From NCBI GenBank assembly GCA_004321915.1, contig SCQE01000055.1, positions 1-57,704 of the forward strand: a DNA stretch of 57,704 bases, read 5' to 3'. The DNA is from Nitrospirota bacterium (GTDB taxonomy: Bacteria; Nitrospirota; Thermodesulfovibrionia; Thermodesulfovibrionales; Dissulfurispiraceae). Numbering within the stretch: the stretch's first letter is position 1; every line of letters starts with the position of its first letter. The notes beneath the pieces were generated by a model, which saw only the letters and a list, made by a program, of their open reading frames with translations, made no database searches and had not been told where the DNA came from. Both the position numbers and the translations under genes were made by a program. Below, one piece after another: positions 8,698 to 17,223 of this stretch.

Positions 8698-10215
8698 ATG
8701 CAGCAGGTCAGGCATAGGATATTGTGCGTTGACGACGAGGTGAAGAACTTAAAACTGCTTGAGGCGCTTCTTGTGCCTGAGGGGTATGAAATGATAGAGG
8801 CCAAAGACGGTAAGGAGGCGCTGAGTAAAATCAGGAAGGACCGCATCGATCTGATATTGCTCGATGTAATGATGCCGGAGATGGACGGTTTCGAGCTGTG
8901 TAAGGAGATAAAAGGGAACAAGAAATACAGGAACATTCCTGTGGTCATGATCACTGCGCTTACGGCCAAGGCCGACAGGATCAAAGGCATCGAGGCAGGG
9001 GCCGAAGAGTTCCTGTCAAAGCCCTTTGACCAAGGAGAGGTGATCGCTAGGGTAAAGATGCTTCTCAGGGTCAAGGACCTTAACGATAAGCTGAATTCCT
9101 CTTACAACAACATCAATCGCCTGACCGATTTCGGAGAGGACATTATCAAGACCTTCAATCCTCTTGAATTTGATTTTATGTCTAAGATAGACGGTATAGT
9201 CGGGCAGCTTATACGCCAGACCAGCGATATGACGGACAGGCCCGAAACCGTGCTGGTAAGGATCCCTAATGAAAAGCAAAATTACGAATGGTACCGGTAT
9301 GAGTTTATTTTCGACAAGCTCGACAGACTGAAGTTTGAAATGAACATACTGCTGAAACTGCCGAAAGCCGACGATTCAAGACTTCTTTTCTACAATGAGG
9401 CGGTGATGTCAGGCCCTATGTTCGAAGCCTTTACAGGGAAACTCAGGGCTTACAATATATCCGCAAAGAACATGGTTTGCTATATGAGCAATAACCTCAG
9501 CGTTTTTGCCCTGAATTACGGCAGGGATGTGACTTCCTACGATGCTGCGGTGCTGAATAATATAGTCATGCAAACGCTTTTTCTTCGCTCTCTGTCTTCG
9601 CAGGTCAAAGAGACCGAGAACGCCTTCGAATACATGGTACATGCGCTTGCGCGGGCTTCCGAGGCAAATGACGAAGACACAGGAAACCATATCCTCAGGA
9701 TAGGCTTCTATTCCGCAGTCATAGCAAAAAAACTCGGAATGAACGACGGTTTTGCCGAAACGATCAAGCTGCAGTCCCAGATGCACGATGTGGGGAAGAT
9801 ACACACGCCTGCCGAGATACTGAAAAAACCGGGTAAACTGACCAATGAAGAATGGAAAATCATGAAGATGCATACTGAGCGCGGCGGCGCTATTCTGGGC
9901 AGCCACATACGTCTTAAAACGGCAAAGGCCATTGCACTGACCCATCACGAAAGGTGGGACGGCAGCGGTTATCCGAGAGGGTTGAGCGGCGAGCAGATCC
10001 CGATCGAAGGCAGGATAATCAGCATTGCGGACCAGTATGATGCGTTGAGGAACGCAAGGGTATATAAACCCGCATTCGACCACGATAAGGCCCACCGCAT
10101 TATTGAGGAGGGCGACGGCAGGACAATTCCTGCGCATTTCGACCCCCGTGTGCTTACGGCCTACAAAGAGCTGTCAGGCAGATTCGAGGAGATTTACGAG
10201 AAGCTGAAGAATTGA
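8698..10215 (+). CDS. Response regulator with HD-GYP domain (c-di-GMP phosphodiesterase type)
   Basis: A 505-residue protein: REC domain (Asp56 in LLLDVMMPEMDG, Lys in FLSKPFD), a middle region of about 180 residues that I do not recognise, and a C-terminal HD-GYP domain. The metal-binding HDVGK (His363-Asp364) and the HHERWDGSGYP signature are both intact. HD-GYP proteins hydrolyse cyclic di-GMP, so the cluster may convert a chemosensory or PAS-sensed signal into a change in c-di-GMP level. It is the last gene of the cluster; 130 nt separate it from the hydrogenase operon. RpfG is a well-known relative with the same ends but without this middle region. Confidence 0.93.
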   Translation: MQQVRHRILCVDDEVKNLKLLEALLVPEGYEMIEAKDGKEALSKIRKDRIDLILLDVMMPEMDGFELCKEIKGNKKYRNIPVVMITALTAKADRIKGIEAGAEEFLSKPFDQGEVIARVKMLLRVKDLNDKLNSSYNNINRLTDFGEDIIKTFNPLEFDFMSKIDGIVGQLIRQTSDMTDRPETVLVRIPNEKQNYEWYRYEFIFDKLDRLKFEMNILLKLPKADDSRLLFYNEAVMSGPMFEAFTGKLRAYNISAKNMVCYMSNNLSVFALNYGRDVTSYDAAVLNNIVMQTLFLRSLSSQVKETENAFEYMVHALARASEANDEDTGNHILRIGFYSAVIAKKLGMNDGFAETIKLQSQMHDVGKIHTPAEILKKPGKLTNEEWKIMKMHTERGGAILGSHIRLKTAKAIALTHHERWDGSGYPRGLSGEQIPIEGRIISIADQYDALRNARVYKPAFDHDKAHRIIEEGDGRTIPAHFDPRVLTAYKELSGRFEEIYEKLKN

Positions 10216-10283
10216 AGGCAGGGGGCAATAAACAGGCGGGATTAATACGTTGCATTTCATAGCGTATAACGGTAAATAAAACC

Positions 10284-10312
10284 TTGACAATTTCATTGCA
10301 TTGGCATATTCT
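10284..10312 (+). promoter_or_regulatory. Candidate sigma70-type promoter of the hydrogenase operon
   Basis: TTGACA at 10284-10289 is followed, after a 17-nt spacer, by TATTCT at 10307-10312 (4 of 6 consensus positions). It lies 35 nt before the small-subunit start, with AGGAGGGG as ribosome binding site. Confidence 0.55.
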
Positions 10313-10347
10313 TATTATCAAATAAACTTTCTTTATAGGAGGGGAGC

Positions 10348-11421
10348 ATGCAGGATGAAAGCCTCTTTAGTGATCTTTCCAAGCGGGGGATCTCGAGAAG
10401 GGATTTCCTGACCTTCTGCAGTACGATGGCTGCGACGCTCGGTCTGCAGTCAACCGTAGTTCCGCAGATAGCAGAAGCTCTGGAAAAGAAGCAGAAACCG
10501 TATGTTGTCTGGCTTGAGTTTCAGGATTGTGCGGGGGATTCGGAATCCATTCTCAGGTCAACTAAGCCTACTATCGCGCAGTTGGTCCTCGACGTGATTT
10601 CTCTCGAGTACCACGAAACGATAATGGCTCCGTCGGGGAAGAATGCAGAGAAGTCTTTGGCTGATGTAGTAAAGAACCACAAGGGCAAGTATATTGCGAT
10701 TGTGGAGGGGTCTATTCCTATGAAGGACGGAGGTGTTTATTGCTGTATCGGCGGTAAGACCGCTATCGATATGGCAAAAGAGGTTTGCGGAAACGCCCTT
10801 GCCACAATAGCTGTAGGCTCCTGCGCGAGTTACGGCGGCATTCCTGCGGCAGCCCCGAACCCTACCGGCGCTGTCAGCGTAAAGCAGGCCGTGCCTAATG
10901 CTACTGTAATAAATCTTCCGGGCTGTCCGGTCAATTGCGAGAACCTGACCGCTACGGTCGTTCACTACCTTACCTTTGGCGCTCTTCCTCAGTGTGACAA
11001 GGAAGGCCGTCCGTTATTCGCTTACGGCAAAAGGATACATGACAATTGCGAAAGGCGTCCTCATTTCGATGCAGGGCAGTTTGTAAGAAAGTGGGGCGAT
11101 GACGGCCACAGGAAAGGCTGGTGCCTGTACGAAATGGGCTGCAAAGGTCCTCAGTCGTATATGAATTGTCCTACGATAAGATGGAACGAAGGCACGAGCT
11201 GGCCGGTAATGGCCGGGCACGGCTGCTTCGGGTGCGGACAACCACAGAACTGGGACGCCTTGGGCTCCATATACTCCAGATTGCCTAATGTTCCGGGCGC
11301 CGGCTATCAGACCACAGCAGACAAAATAGGTCTGGGTGTAGCTGCAGCCGCTGCAGCCGGGGTTGCGGTGCATGCTGCGGTCAGGGCCTCGAAATGCAAA
11401 GCTGAAGAAGATAAAAAATAA
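10348..11421 (+). CDS. hyaA: [NiFe]-type hydrogenase small subunit, Tat-exported, membrane-anchored
   Basis: This electron-transfer subunit carries FeS clusters between the active site and cytochrome b. A twin-arginine signal (SRRDFL, Arg17-Arg18) and a hydrophobic Ala-rich C-terminal anchor (GLGVAAAAAAGVAVHAAV) place the complex on the outer face of the inner membrane. Cluster motifs seen include GSCASYGG, NLPGCPVNC, NCPTIRWNEGTSWP and GHGCFGCGQ. Odd point: the first proximal-cluster motif, normally Cys-x-x-Cys, is Cys61-Ala-Gly-Asp64. Aspartate as one proximal-cluster ligand is known for the actinobacterial-type (group 1h) hydrogenase of Ralstonia eutropha, so the site may still be functional. 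The length (357) is normal for the family. Confidence 0.93.
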   Translation: MQDESLFSDLSKRGISRRDFLTFCSTMAATLGLQSTVVPQIAEALEKKQKPYVVWLEFQDCAGDSESILRSTKPTIAQLVLDVISLEYHETIMAPSGKNAEKSLADVVKNHKGKYIAIVEGSIPMKDGGVYCCIGGKTAIDMAKEVCGNALATIAVGSCASYGGIPAAAPNPTGAVSVKQAVPNATVINLPGCPVNCENLTATVVHYLTFGALPQCDKEGRPLFAYGKRIHDNCERRPHFDAGQFVRKWGDDGHRKGWCLYEMGCKGPQSYMNCPTIRWNEGTSWPVMAGHGCFGCGQPQNWDALGSIYSRLPNVPGAGYQTTADKIGLGVAAAAAAGVAVHAAVRASKCKAEEDKK

Positions 11422-11437
11422 TTGAGGAGGACATAGA

Positions 11438-13147
11438 ATGGCAAAAATAGCTATAGACCCTTTGACGCGAATAGAGGGGCACCTGAGAATAGAAGCGCAG
11501 ATCGAAGGCGGCAAGGTTGTGGACGCATGGTCTTCGAGCACGATGTGGAGAGGTATAGAACTGATCGTCAAGAACAGAGATCCTAGGGAGGTGTGGGCGC
11601 TTCTGTCCCGTATATGAGGCGTCTGAACAACGGTTCACTCCACCAGCTCCGTGAGGGCTGTCGAAAACGCACTTAACATCACCATACCTGACAACGCAAG
11701 GATCATAAGAAATCTTATTTCGGGCATCCAGTATGTTCAGGACCATGTGATTCATTTCTATCATCTGCACGCCTTGGACTGGGTCGATGTCGTCAGCGCA
11801 TTAAAGGCCGATCCGACCAAGACTTCAGCCTTGGCGCAGTCCATATCCGACTGGCATAATTCTTCTGCCGCATATTTCAAGACGGTGCAGGGGAAGGTAA
11901 AGGCCCTTGTCGAAAGCGGTCAGCTCGGAATTTTTGCTAACGGTTATTGGGGGCATTCCGTATATAAACTTCCTCCCGAAGCCAATTTGATGGCTGTGGC
12001 GCATTACCTCGAGGCCCTTGAATGGCAGCGGGATGTCATAAAGATGCAGGCGTTTTTGGGCGCTAAGAACCCGCATCCTCAGACCTTCCTTGTTGGAGGG
12101 ATGTCCATTCCGATCGACCCCAACAGCCAGAACGCCATTAACGCCGGAACTTTGGCCATGATGCTCGGTCATGCGCAGAAAGCGCAGGAATTTGTCGAGA
12201 AGGTTTATATACCAGACCTTCTTGCTGTGGCCTCCTTCTATAAGGACTGGGCGGGGATCGGCGCAGGCGTAGGCAACTATCTTTCCTGCGGCGATTTCCA
12301 GAAGGACAATGTAAGCAACTCCACCAATTGCTGGCTGCCTGCTGGATTTATAAGGGGGAAAAATCTTTCGAAGGTCGAGCCTGTAGACCACAAGAAGATA
12401 ACCGAAGATGTCGCGCATGCTTGGTACAAATACAGCGATGACGACAAAAAGGGCAGACATCCGTGGGAAGGCGAGACCGTTCCGAACTATACCGGTCCTA
12501 AGCCCCCGTACGAATGGCTCGAAACTGACAAGAAATACAGCTGGGTCAAGTCCATCAGATACGACGGCCTTTCTACCGAGGTTGGACCGCTCTCGAGAAT
12601 GCTGGTCGCTTACGCTTCCGGCCACAAGAGGATTGTAGAGGTCGTAAACAGCGTGCTCGGAAAGCTCGGAGTAGGGCCCGCGGCATTGTTTTCGACCCTC
12701 GGGCGCACTGCAGCACGCGGCGTCGAGACCCTTGTTACCGCAGAGATGCTTCCTGTCTGGATCAACGAGCTTGCCGCCAATATCAAAAAAGGCGACTACA
12801 AGATACACAACGGCGACAAGTGGGAACCATCCACATGGCCGGCAGAGGCCAAGGGATACGGTTTCCATGAGGCCCCGCGCGGCACGCTCTGCCACTGGGT
12901 GGTGATCAAAGACAAGAAGGTCGCCAACTATCAGTGCGTTGTGCCCGGCGGATGGAACTCCTCGCCTAGGGATGCAAAGAACCAGAGGGGACCTTTCGAG
13001 GAAGCCTTGATAGGCACGCCTGTGGCGGACCCGAACAAGCCTGTGGAGATTTTGAGGACCATACACTCTTTTGATCCCTGCATGGCATGCGCGGTGCATC
13101 TTGTGGATTCAGAGGGAAAAGAGCTGTTTAAAGTCAAAGTGAAATAG
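11438..13147 (+). CDS. hyaB: [NiFe]-type hydrogenase large subunit with two in-frame TGA codons (probable Sec-x-x-Sec)
   Basis: The catalytic subunit starts at ATG 11438, 7 nt after GAGGAGG, with MAKIAIDPLTRIEGHLRIEA, the family's normal N-terminus. Reading continues in one frame to 13147 (570 codons) except for TGA at 11615-11617 and 11624-11626 (codons 60 and 63). They fall exactly on the two cysteines of the L1 motif: SRI-TGA-GV-TGA-TTVHSTSSVRAVENAL, where RICGVCTxVH is expected. Both residues bind nickel. The L2 motif is ordinary Cys (DPCMACAVH, Cys548 and Cys551), followed by a 15-residue tail for cleavage after His554 by the downstream protease. Selenocysteine at both L1 positions is the simplest reading. 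Known [NiFeSe] enzymes carry Sec in L2 instead. The first start after the TGAs is GTG 11651, which would lose the active site. Confidence 0.88.
11634..11655 (+). promoter_or_regulatory. Weak candidate SECIS hairpin after the second TGA
   Basis: TTCAC (11634-11638) can pair with GTGAG (11651-11655), one G-U pair, around a 12-nt loop containing AG. It begins 7 nt after the second TGA, the region where bacterial SECIS elements lie. The stem is short and the loop does not clearly fit the consensus, so this is only a place to look. Confidence 0.25.
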
Positions 13148-13157
13148 GAGGGCGGCC

Positions 13158-13808
13158 ATGGCGAATAAAGAATATGTCTGGGAAGTGCCGGTAAGGCTCA
13201 CGCACTGGGTAAATGTGCTGAGCATACTGGCCCTGATCATAACCGGCTTCTATATAGCCAACCCGTACATCCTTGCAAGTTCGGAGACCTCGATGATAAT
13301 GGGCAGCATGAGGTTTATCCATTTTGTTTCGGGCTACCTGCTGGCCGTGGGCCTTTTTGTCAGGATATACTGGTGGTTTGCAGGAAACAAATACGCAAGG
13401 CTGGACCAGTTTCTTCCTATGAGCGATGAGCGCTGCAAGAACCTTACCGGGACCACGCAGTTCTATTGCTTTATGAAGAACGATATGCCGCATTACGCAG
13501 GGCATACGGGGCTTGCCGGAATCACCTATTTTGCGCTGTTCGTCCTCTTTATCGTGGAGATCCAGACCGGCTTCGGCCTTTATGCCCAGTCGCATGACGG
13601 GGGCATTTTCTGGACCCTGATGGGAGGCTGGCTCGTGCCTGCAGGGAGCAGCGGTTCAGGTGTAAGGCTCGTTCATCATCTGATAATGTGGTGCGTTATT
13701 GTGTACCTGATAGCCCATATTTACATCGTCATACACAACCATCTCATAGAGAAGAACGGGCTTTTGATGTCTATCTTCAACGGTTACAAAACTATGGGGG
13801 ACAAGTAG
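13158..13808 (+). CDS. hyaC: Ni/Fe-hydrogenase b-type cytochrome subunit
   Basis: A 216-residue integral membrane diheme cytochrome b that takes electrons from the small subunit into the quinone pool. It starts with WEVPVRLTHWVNVLSILALI, typical of the family, and shows four hydrophobic helices with histidines in THW, HFVSGY, LVHHL and the last helix (HIYIVIHNH). It sits 10 nt after the large subunit with AGGAGGGCGG as binding site. Its presence confirms a respiratory, membrane-bound uptake-type complex rather than a soluble one. Confidence 0.93.
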   Translation: MANKEYVWEVPVRLTHWVNVLSILALIITGFYIANPYILASSETSMIMGSMRFIHFVSGYLLAVGLFVRIYWWFAGNKYARLDQFLPMSDERCKNLTGTTQFYCFMKNDMPHYAGHTGLAGITYFALFVLFIVEIQTGFGLYAQSHDGGIFWTLMGGWLVPAGSSGSGVRLVHHLIMWCVIVYLIAHIYIVIHNHLIEKNGLLMSIFNGYKTMGDK

Positions 13809-13812
13809 TCTT

Positions 13813-14310
13813 TTGAAGACGACCCTCATAGGATTGGGAAATATCCTGCTGATGGATGAAGGTATCGGGGTCCATGCGGCAAACGAGATTCGGGAGAGAT
13901 ATTCATTCTCTCCCGAAGTCGAGATAATCGACGGCGGCACGCTGGGCCTCGACCTTCTTCCGTATTTTGAAGACCGTGACAATATCGTAATAGCGGATGC
14001 GGTGAATTTCGGCAAAGAGCCGGGCTTTATCGGAGTGATCGAAGACGATGATATACCTTCAGTTCTCAGGGCCAAGCTTTCTGTCCATAACATAGGTCTT
14101 AACGATGTTGTTGCAGCCACCAAACTGATGGAAAGAATGCCGTCAAAAATGAGGCTTGTGGGAATTCAGATCCTATCCACAGAAGTAGGACTCGATATGA
14201 CCGATACGATTAAAGAGAAGTTCCCGCGCTTCGTTCAGGTCATAATAGAAACATTACAGGAGTTGAATATAGAATGTGCCTTGCGGTCCCCTCAAAAGTT
14301 ATCAGCATAG
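13813..14310 (+). CDS. hyaD: Hydrogenase maturation endopeptidase (HyaD/HupD family)
   Basis: A cytoplasmic protease of 165 residues that clips the C-terminal tail of the large subunit after nickel insertion. Family features: the N-terminal IGLGNILLMDEGIGVHA (Asp/Glu nickel-probing residue), IDGGTLGLDLL, ADAVNFG and SVHNIGLNDV. The start is TTG 13813, 4 nt after hyaC; no better start is visible. It overlaps hypC by 37 nt. Its predicted substrate, the 15-residue tail after His554 of the large subunit, is present. Confidence 0.92.
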   Translation: MKTTLIGLGNILLMDEGIGVHAANEIRERYSFSPEVEIIDGGTLGLDLLPYFEDRDNIVIADAVNFGKEPGFIGVIEDDDIPSVLRAKLSVHNIGLNDVVAATKLMERMPSKMRLVGIQILSTEVGLDMTDTIKEKFPRFVQVIIETLQELNIECALRSPQKLSA

Positions 14311-14549
14311 ATAATCTCCTTGCAACCGTTGATGTTATGGGCGCAAGAAGAGACGTGAGCCTTATACTATTGCCAGAAGACGCCCGGATAGGCGAGTATG
14401 TTCTCGTACACGCCGGCTTTGCCATCCAGAAGATAGACGAGGCTGCGGCCCTCGATGCACTTACGCTTTTGCGCGAATACGCCGAGCTGCTTGAATCTGC
14501 GGACGAAGAGGCCTTCAGCAGAATGACCGCAAGCCCTCCGCAGGGATGA
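14274..14549 (+). CDS. hypC: Hydrogenase assembly chaperone HypC/HupF
   Basis: A 91-residue chaperone that carries the Fe(CN)2CO group with HypD and binds the large-subunit precursor. It begins with MCLAVPSKV, with the essential Cys2, followed by the small beta-barrel (VDVMGARRDVSL, YVLVHAGFAI). The C-terminal ~20 residues are longer than the E. coli protein. HypC normally contacts an N-terminal active-site cysteine of the large subunit, here replaced by Sec if the TGA reading is right. Other hyp genes (A, B, D, E, F) are not in the window. Confidence 0.93.
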   Translation: MCLAVPSKVISIDNLLATVDVMGARRDVSLILLPEDARIGEYVLVHAGFAIQKIDEAAALDALTLLREYAELLESADEEAFSRMTASPPQG

Positions 14550-14563
14550 TCTGTTTTTAGATT

Positions 14564-15481
14564 TCAGGGCTTGCCCAAGAAAGCGAGAAGTTCCTCTTTA
14601 TCGCTTATTAAAAAATATTCTCCCCTAGTTTGACTGCCGGTGTGTGGAATAATTTTCAGAAGACTTTTGAAGTCGAGTTCTACGAACATTGTATGGAGCT
14701 TTTCCCAGTCGGGTGTTTTTATCTTTAAAGAGAATACGTCAAAATCAACAGGCACAGAGATGTCTATCGTAGCAAGGGTTCTGCTAAGTTTTGCGGTTTC
14801 TATATTTTCTGAGATCATCTTTCTTATGCGCTCGTTTTTTATCTTTGATGTGTCTGCAAGCAGTTCATCAAGACTATGGTTTTGCAAGAGTTCTTTTGCT
14901 GTTTTCTCGCCAACGCCTTTTACTCCCGGGATATTGTCGGCGGTATCGCCGGTAAGCGCCATAACTTCGGGTATCCTTTCGGGCGGCAGTCCGAAGCGGG
15001 TTAGAACGGCGGTGTTGTCTATCACTACGTCTTTCATAGGATCGTATATCTTTACCCGGTCGCTCACCAGCTGCATCATGTCCTTGTCTCCGCTCATTAT
15101 GAATACATGCATCCCATGCGATGATGCCTTTTTTGCTATGGTGCCTATTATATCGTCCGCTTCGAACCCCGGCAGTTCGAAGGCCGCGATGTTCAGCGCT
15201 TCGACGATGCTTTTCATATAAGGGATCTGTGTGATCAGATCGTCGGGCGTATCGGGACGGTGGGCCTTGTATTCCTCGTATATCCGGTGCCTTTCTGTGG
15301 GCGCCTTTGTGTCGAAGGCGATAGCGACCGCGTCAGGTTTTTTTTCTTTGAGGACCTTCATCATCATGGTTGTGAAGCCGTATATGGCATTGGTCGGCAG
15401 GCCTTTTGAATTGGTCAGGCTTTTTATCGCATGATATGCGCGGTAGAAATACGAGTTGCCGTCGATCAGATATAAGTTCAT
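14564..15481 (-). CDS. Stand-alone 5'-3' exonuclease / flap nuclease (PolA N-terminal domain)
   Basis: A 305-residue homolog of the N-terminal nuclease domain of DNA polymerase I. Acidic metal-binding residues are visible in LIDGNSYFYRA, ELPGFEADDI, IMSGDKDMMQL and TGDTADNIPGV, followed by the helix-hairpin-helix GVGEKTAKELL. The last ~20 residues (RGEYFLISDKEELLAF) look like the first strand of the 3'-5' exonuclease domain of PolA, then a TGA stops the gene 15 nt from the convergent hypC end. So this may be a truncated polA rather than a native short nuclease such as ExoIX. It overlaps the upstream methyltransferase by 4 nt, as in an operon. Confidence 0.85.
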   Translation of the reverse strand: MNLYLIDGNSYFYRAYHAIKSLTNSKGLPTNAIYGFTTMMMKVLKEKKPDAVAIAFDTKAPTERHRIYEEYKAHRPDTPDDLITQIPYMKSIVEALNIAAFELPGFEADDIIGTIAKKASSHGMHVFIMSGDKDMMQLVSDRVKIYDPMKDVVIDNTAVLTRFGLPPERIPEVMALTGDTADNIPGVKGVGEKTAKELLQNHSLDELLADTSKIKNERIRKMISENIETAKLSRTLATIDISVPVDFDVFSLKIKTPDWEKLHTMFVELDFKSLLKIIPHTGSQTRGEYFLISDKEELLAFLGKP

Positions 15482-16434
15482 TTTTTTATCCCGATGATTA
15501 GAACTGTTTCGGGAAGATGCTTTATTTCAATGTTTTTGAACCCTGTTTTCCTCAACCACTCTTTTATTTCGTTAGGGCTATAACACCGTCCTTTTTCTGT
15601 TCCAACCAGCATGTTTACGGCGAAGAGGGCGCTGTTTGCAGGCGCGGTCATGTTGTCGTTTATAGGGAACTCCTGCACGGCAATCCTGCCTCCCTGATTC
15701 AATGATTGCCTGCATTTGTCGAGCAGGGCAATATTTTCTTTCTCGGAATAAGCGTGGGCTATCTGGCTTACAAGTATGAGGTCGTACCCGGAGCCTATGC
15801 TGTCAACATGGAAATCACCCGCGATGAAATCGATATTTTTGGCACCCTCCTTTTTTACAACCTTTTTGGCTATCCTGATAGTTTCCGGCATATCGAAGAT
15901 CGTGGCTTTAATGCCCTTCTGCGCCATAGCTATTGCGTTGGTCCCGGGGCCGCCGCCTAAGTCGAGCATATTTTTTATCCCTTTAAGCGCTATCGCTTTT
16001 GTAAGAGCTTCTGTTCGAAGTATAGTCAGGTTGTGCATTCCCATAATGAACGCCTCATGATCGAATCCTCTTCGTGCAGGCTTGCCGGTTTTTAGGACAT
16101 CATCCAAGCCCGAAAAGTTCTGCCACATGGTTGATGCATGCTTGATGATGTCGCCCTGATAAAGGGGGGCGTTTTTAACAAGATATTTTGAGCTTATAGG
16201 CATATTACGGTATAGGCTGTTTTTGTTTTTTGAGACCAATCCTATGCCTGTAAGCGCGTCAAGAAGTATCCTTGTTGCCCTGAGGTCGGTCTTAAGTTTT
16301 TTTGCAATTTCCAAAGCGGAAGACGCTTCTTTCAGGTTGTCGAAGATACCGAGATTGTTTGCGGTCAATATAACTCGCGATGAAGTAAATCCCAAATACA
16401 GTCTGCGCAGTTCAGCCGGCTTATCGGTCGCCAT
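15478..16434 (-). CDS. SAM-dependent O-methyltransferase, acetylserotonin/plant-COMT fold
   Basis: 318 residues. The N-terminal winged-helix dimerisation domain (about 10-90) is followed by a class I Rossmann methyltransferase domain with the SAM loop MLDLGGGPGTNA, the acidic FDMPETI at the end of strand 2, and GDFHVD. The family methylates hydroxyl groups of small aromatic or quinone-like molecules; the substrate here is unknown. It is translated just ahead of the nuclease gene with a 4-nt overlap. I see no direct functional link between the two. Confidence 0.88.
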   Translation of the reverse strand: MATDKPAELRRLYLGFTSSRVILTANNLGIFDNLKEASSALEIAKKLKTDLRATRILLDALTGIGLVSKNKNSLYRNMPISSKYLVKNAPLYQGDIIKHASTMWQNFSGLDDVLKTGKPARRGFDHEAFIMGMHNLTILRTEALTKAIALKGIKNMLDLGGGPGTNAIAMAQKGIKATIFDMPETIRIAKKVVKKEGAKNIDFIAGDFHVDSIGSGYDLILVSQIAHAYSEKENIALLDKCRQSLNQGGRIAVQEFPINDNMTAPANSALFAVNMLVGTEKGRCYSPNEIKEWLRKTGFKNIEIKHLPETVLIIGIKK

Positions 16435-16624
16435 TTTATTCCCCCTATGATATCGAGCGGTATTGTTGCATATATTATAACTAATAGAAAAATTTGTTTT
16501 GGTAAATTTTTAGGCATGCATGCTCTCTGCAGGCCCCGGCCTTGATGCGGAGCGGGTGTTTACACGATAAAAACGCCTCTCAACGATTGACCCTATAAGA
16601 CTGCCTGTAGTACTCTAAATAGAT

Positions 16625-17074
16625 ATGATGAAAGTTCGTTTTGTAAATATATTTTTCACAATCTACTTTTTGTTGTACTCGGCTTCCCCGATAATGTCCG
16701 ACTTTAAAAATAGCAGTATGGCCCACGGCGAGGGGTCGAGTGTTTTGACTGTGTTTATTATCGATGAAGCGTTAGGATTGCTGGTTGATCTGACCTCGGG
16801 TGTTAATTCAGAGAGTGATAATAACGATGACGACGACAGTATTATCGTCAAAAAGAAAAGGTCCGTATTGCGCAACAACGGGATCGGCGAACTCATTAAG
16901 ATACAAGCAGGCTTCAATATCGATCTGTTTCAGGACAATAGTTTGCTGAATGCGCAAGTGAACACTCATTTTGCTCCCAATAATCATGAAGAAAATTATC
17001 ATAATAAGTTTAAACAGGACGAACTGTTCGTAACTCAAAGTTCGGGTATCTCCCCGCCTTATATGTCGGCTTAG
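16625..17074 (+). CDS. Hypothetical exported protein, Asp/Asn-rich
   Basis: 149 residues with a hydrophobic N-terminus compatible with a signal peptide (FVNIFFTIYFLLYSASPIMS). A central acidic run (NSESDNNDDDDS) is followed by a basic KKKR. I recognise no family. The start (ATG 16625 or 16628) has no clear ribosome binding site, and the gene is alone between two 150-190-nt gaps, so it may be a poorly conserved orphan gene. Confidence 0.4.
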   Translation: MMKVRFVNIFFTIYFLLYSASPIMSDFKNSSMAHGEGSSVLTVFIIDEALGLLVDLTSGVNSESDNNDDDDSIIVKKKRSVLRNNGIGELIKIQAGFNIDLFQDNSLLNAQVNTHFAPNNHEENYHNKFKQDELFVTQSSGISPPYMSA

Positions 17075-17223
17075 ATCGCCGGCATTTAAAGACCCCCGTT
17101 TCTATTTATATCTCTGCAATGCCGGCAGCGTAGGTTGATGTCAAAGTCCGGACATACGCTTTGCGTATTCACGGGCTTCGTCATATGACCGGATGATATC
17201 CGGATTATCTATGAGGTGCGGCT

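Noticed and set aside
11612-11630. Genetic-code change (TGA as a sense codon generally)
   Set aside because: Many other genes here end in TGA at the right place, so TGA is a normal stop outside this special context.
11438-11650. Hydrogenase large subunit as a pseudogene
   Set aside because: No frameshift and no other stop in 570 codons; both TGAs replace only the two Cys codons, and the operon with protease and HypC is intact.
11825-13099. Long open frame on the reverse strand (424 codons)
   Set aside because: It is antisense to the hydrogenase large subunit, whose conserved motifs are certain; codon constraints explain the open frame.
11651-13147. Large subunit as a short protein starting at GTG 11651
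   Set aside because: This would omit the N-terminal domain and the nickel motif, while ATG 11438 has a strong binding site and the expected N-terminus.
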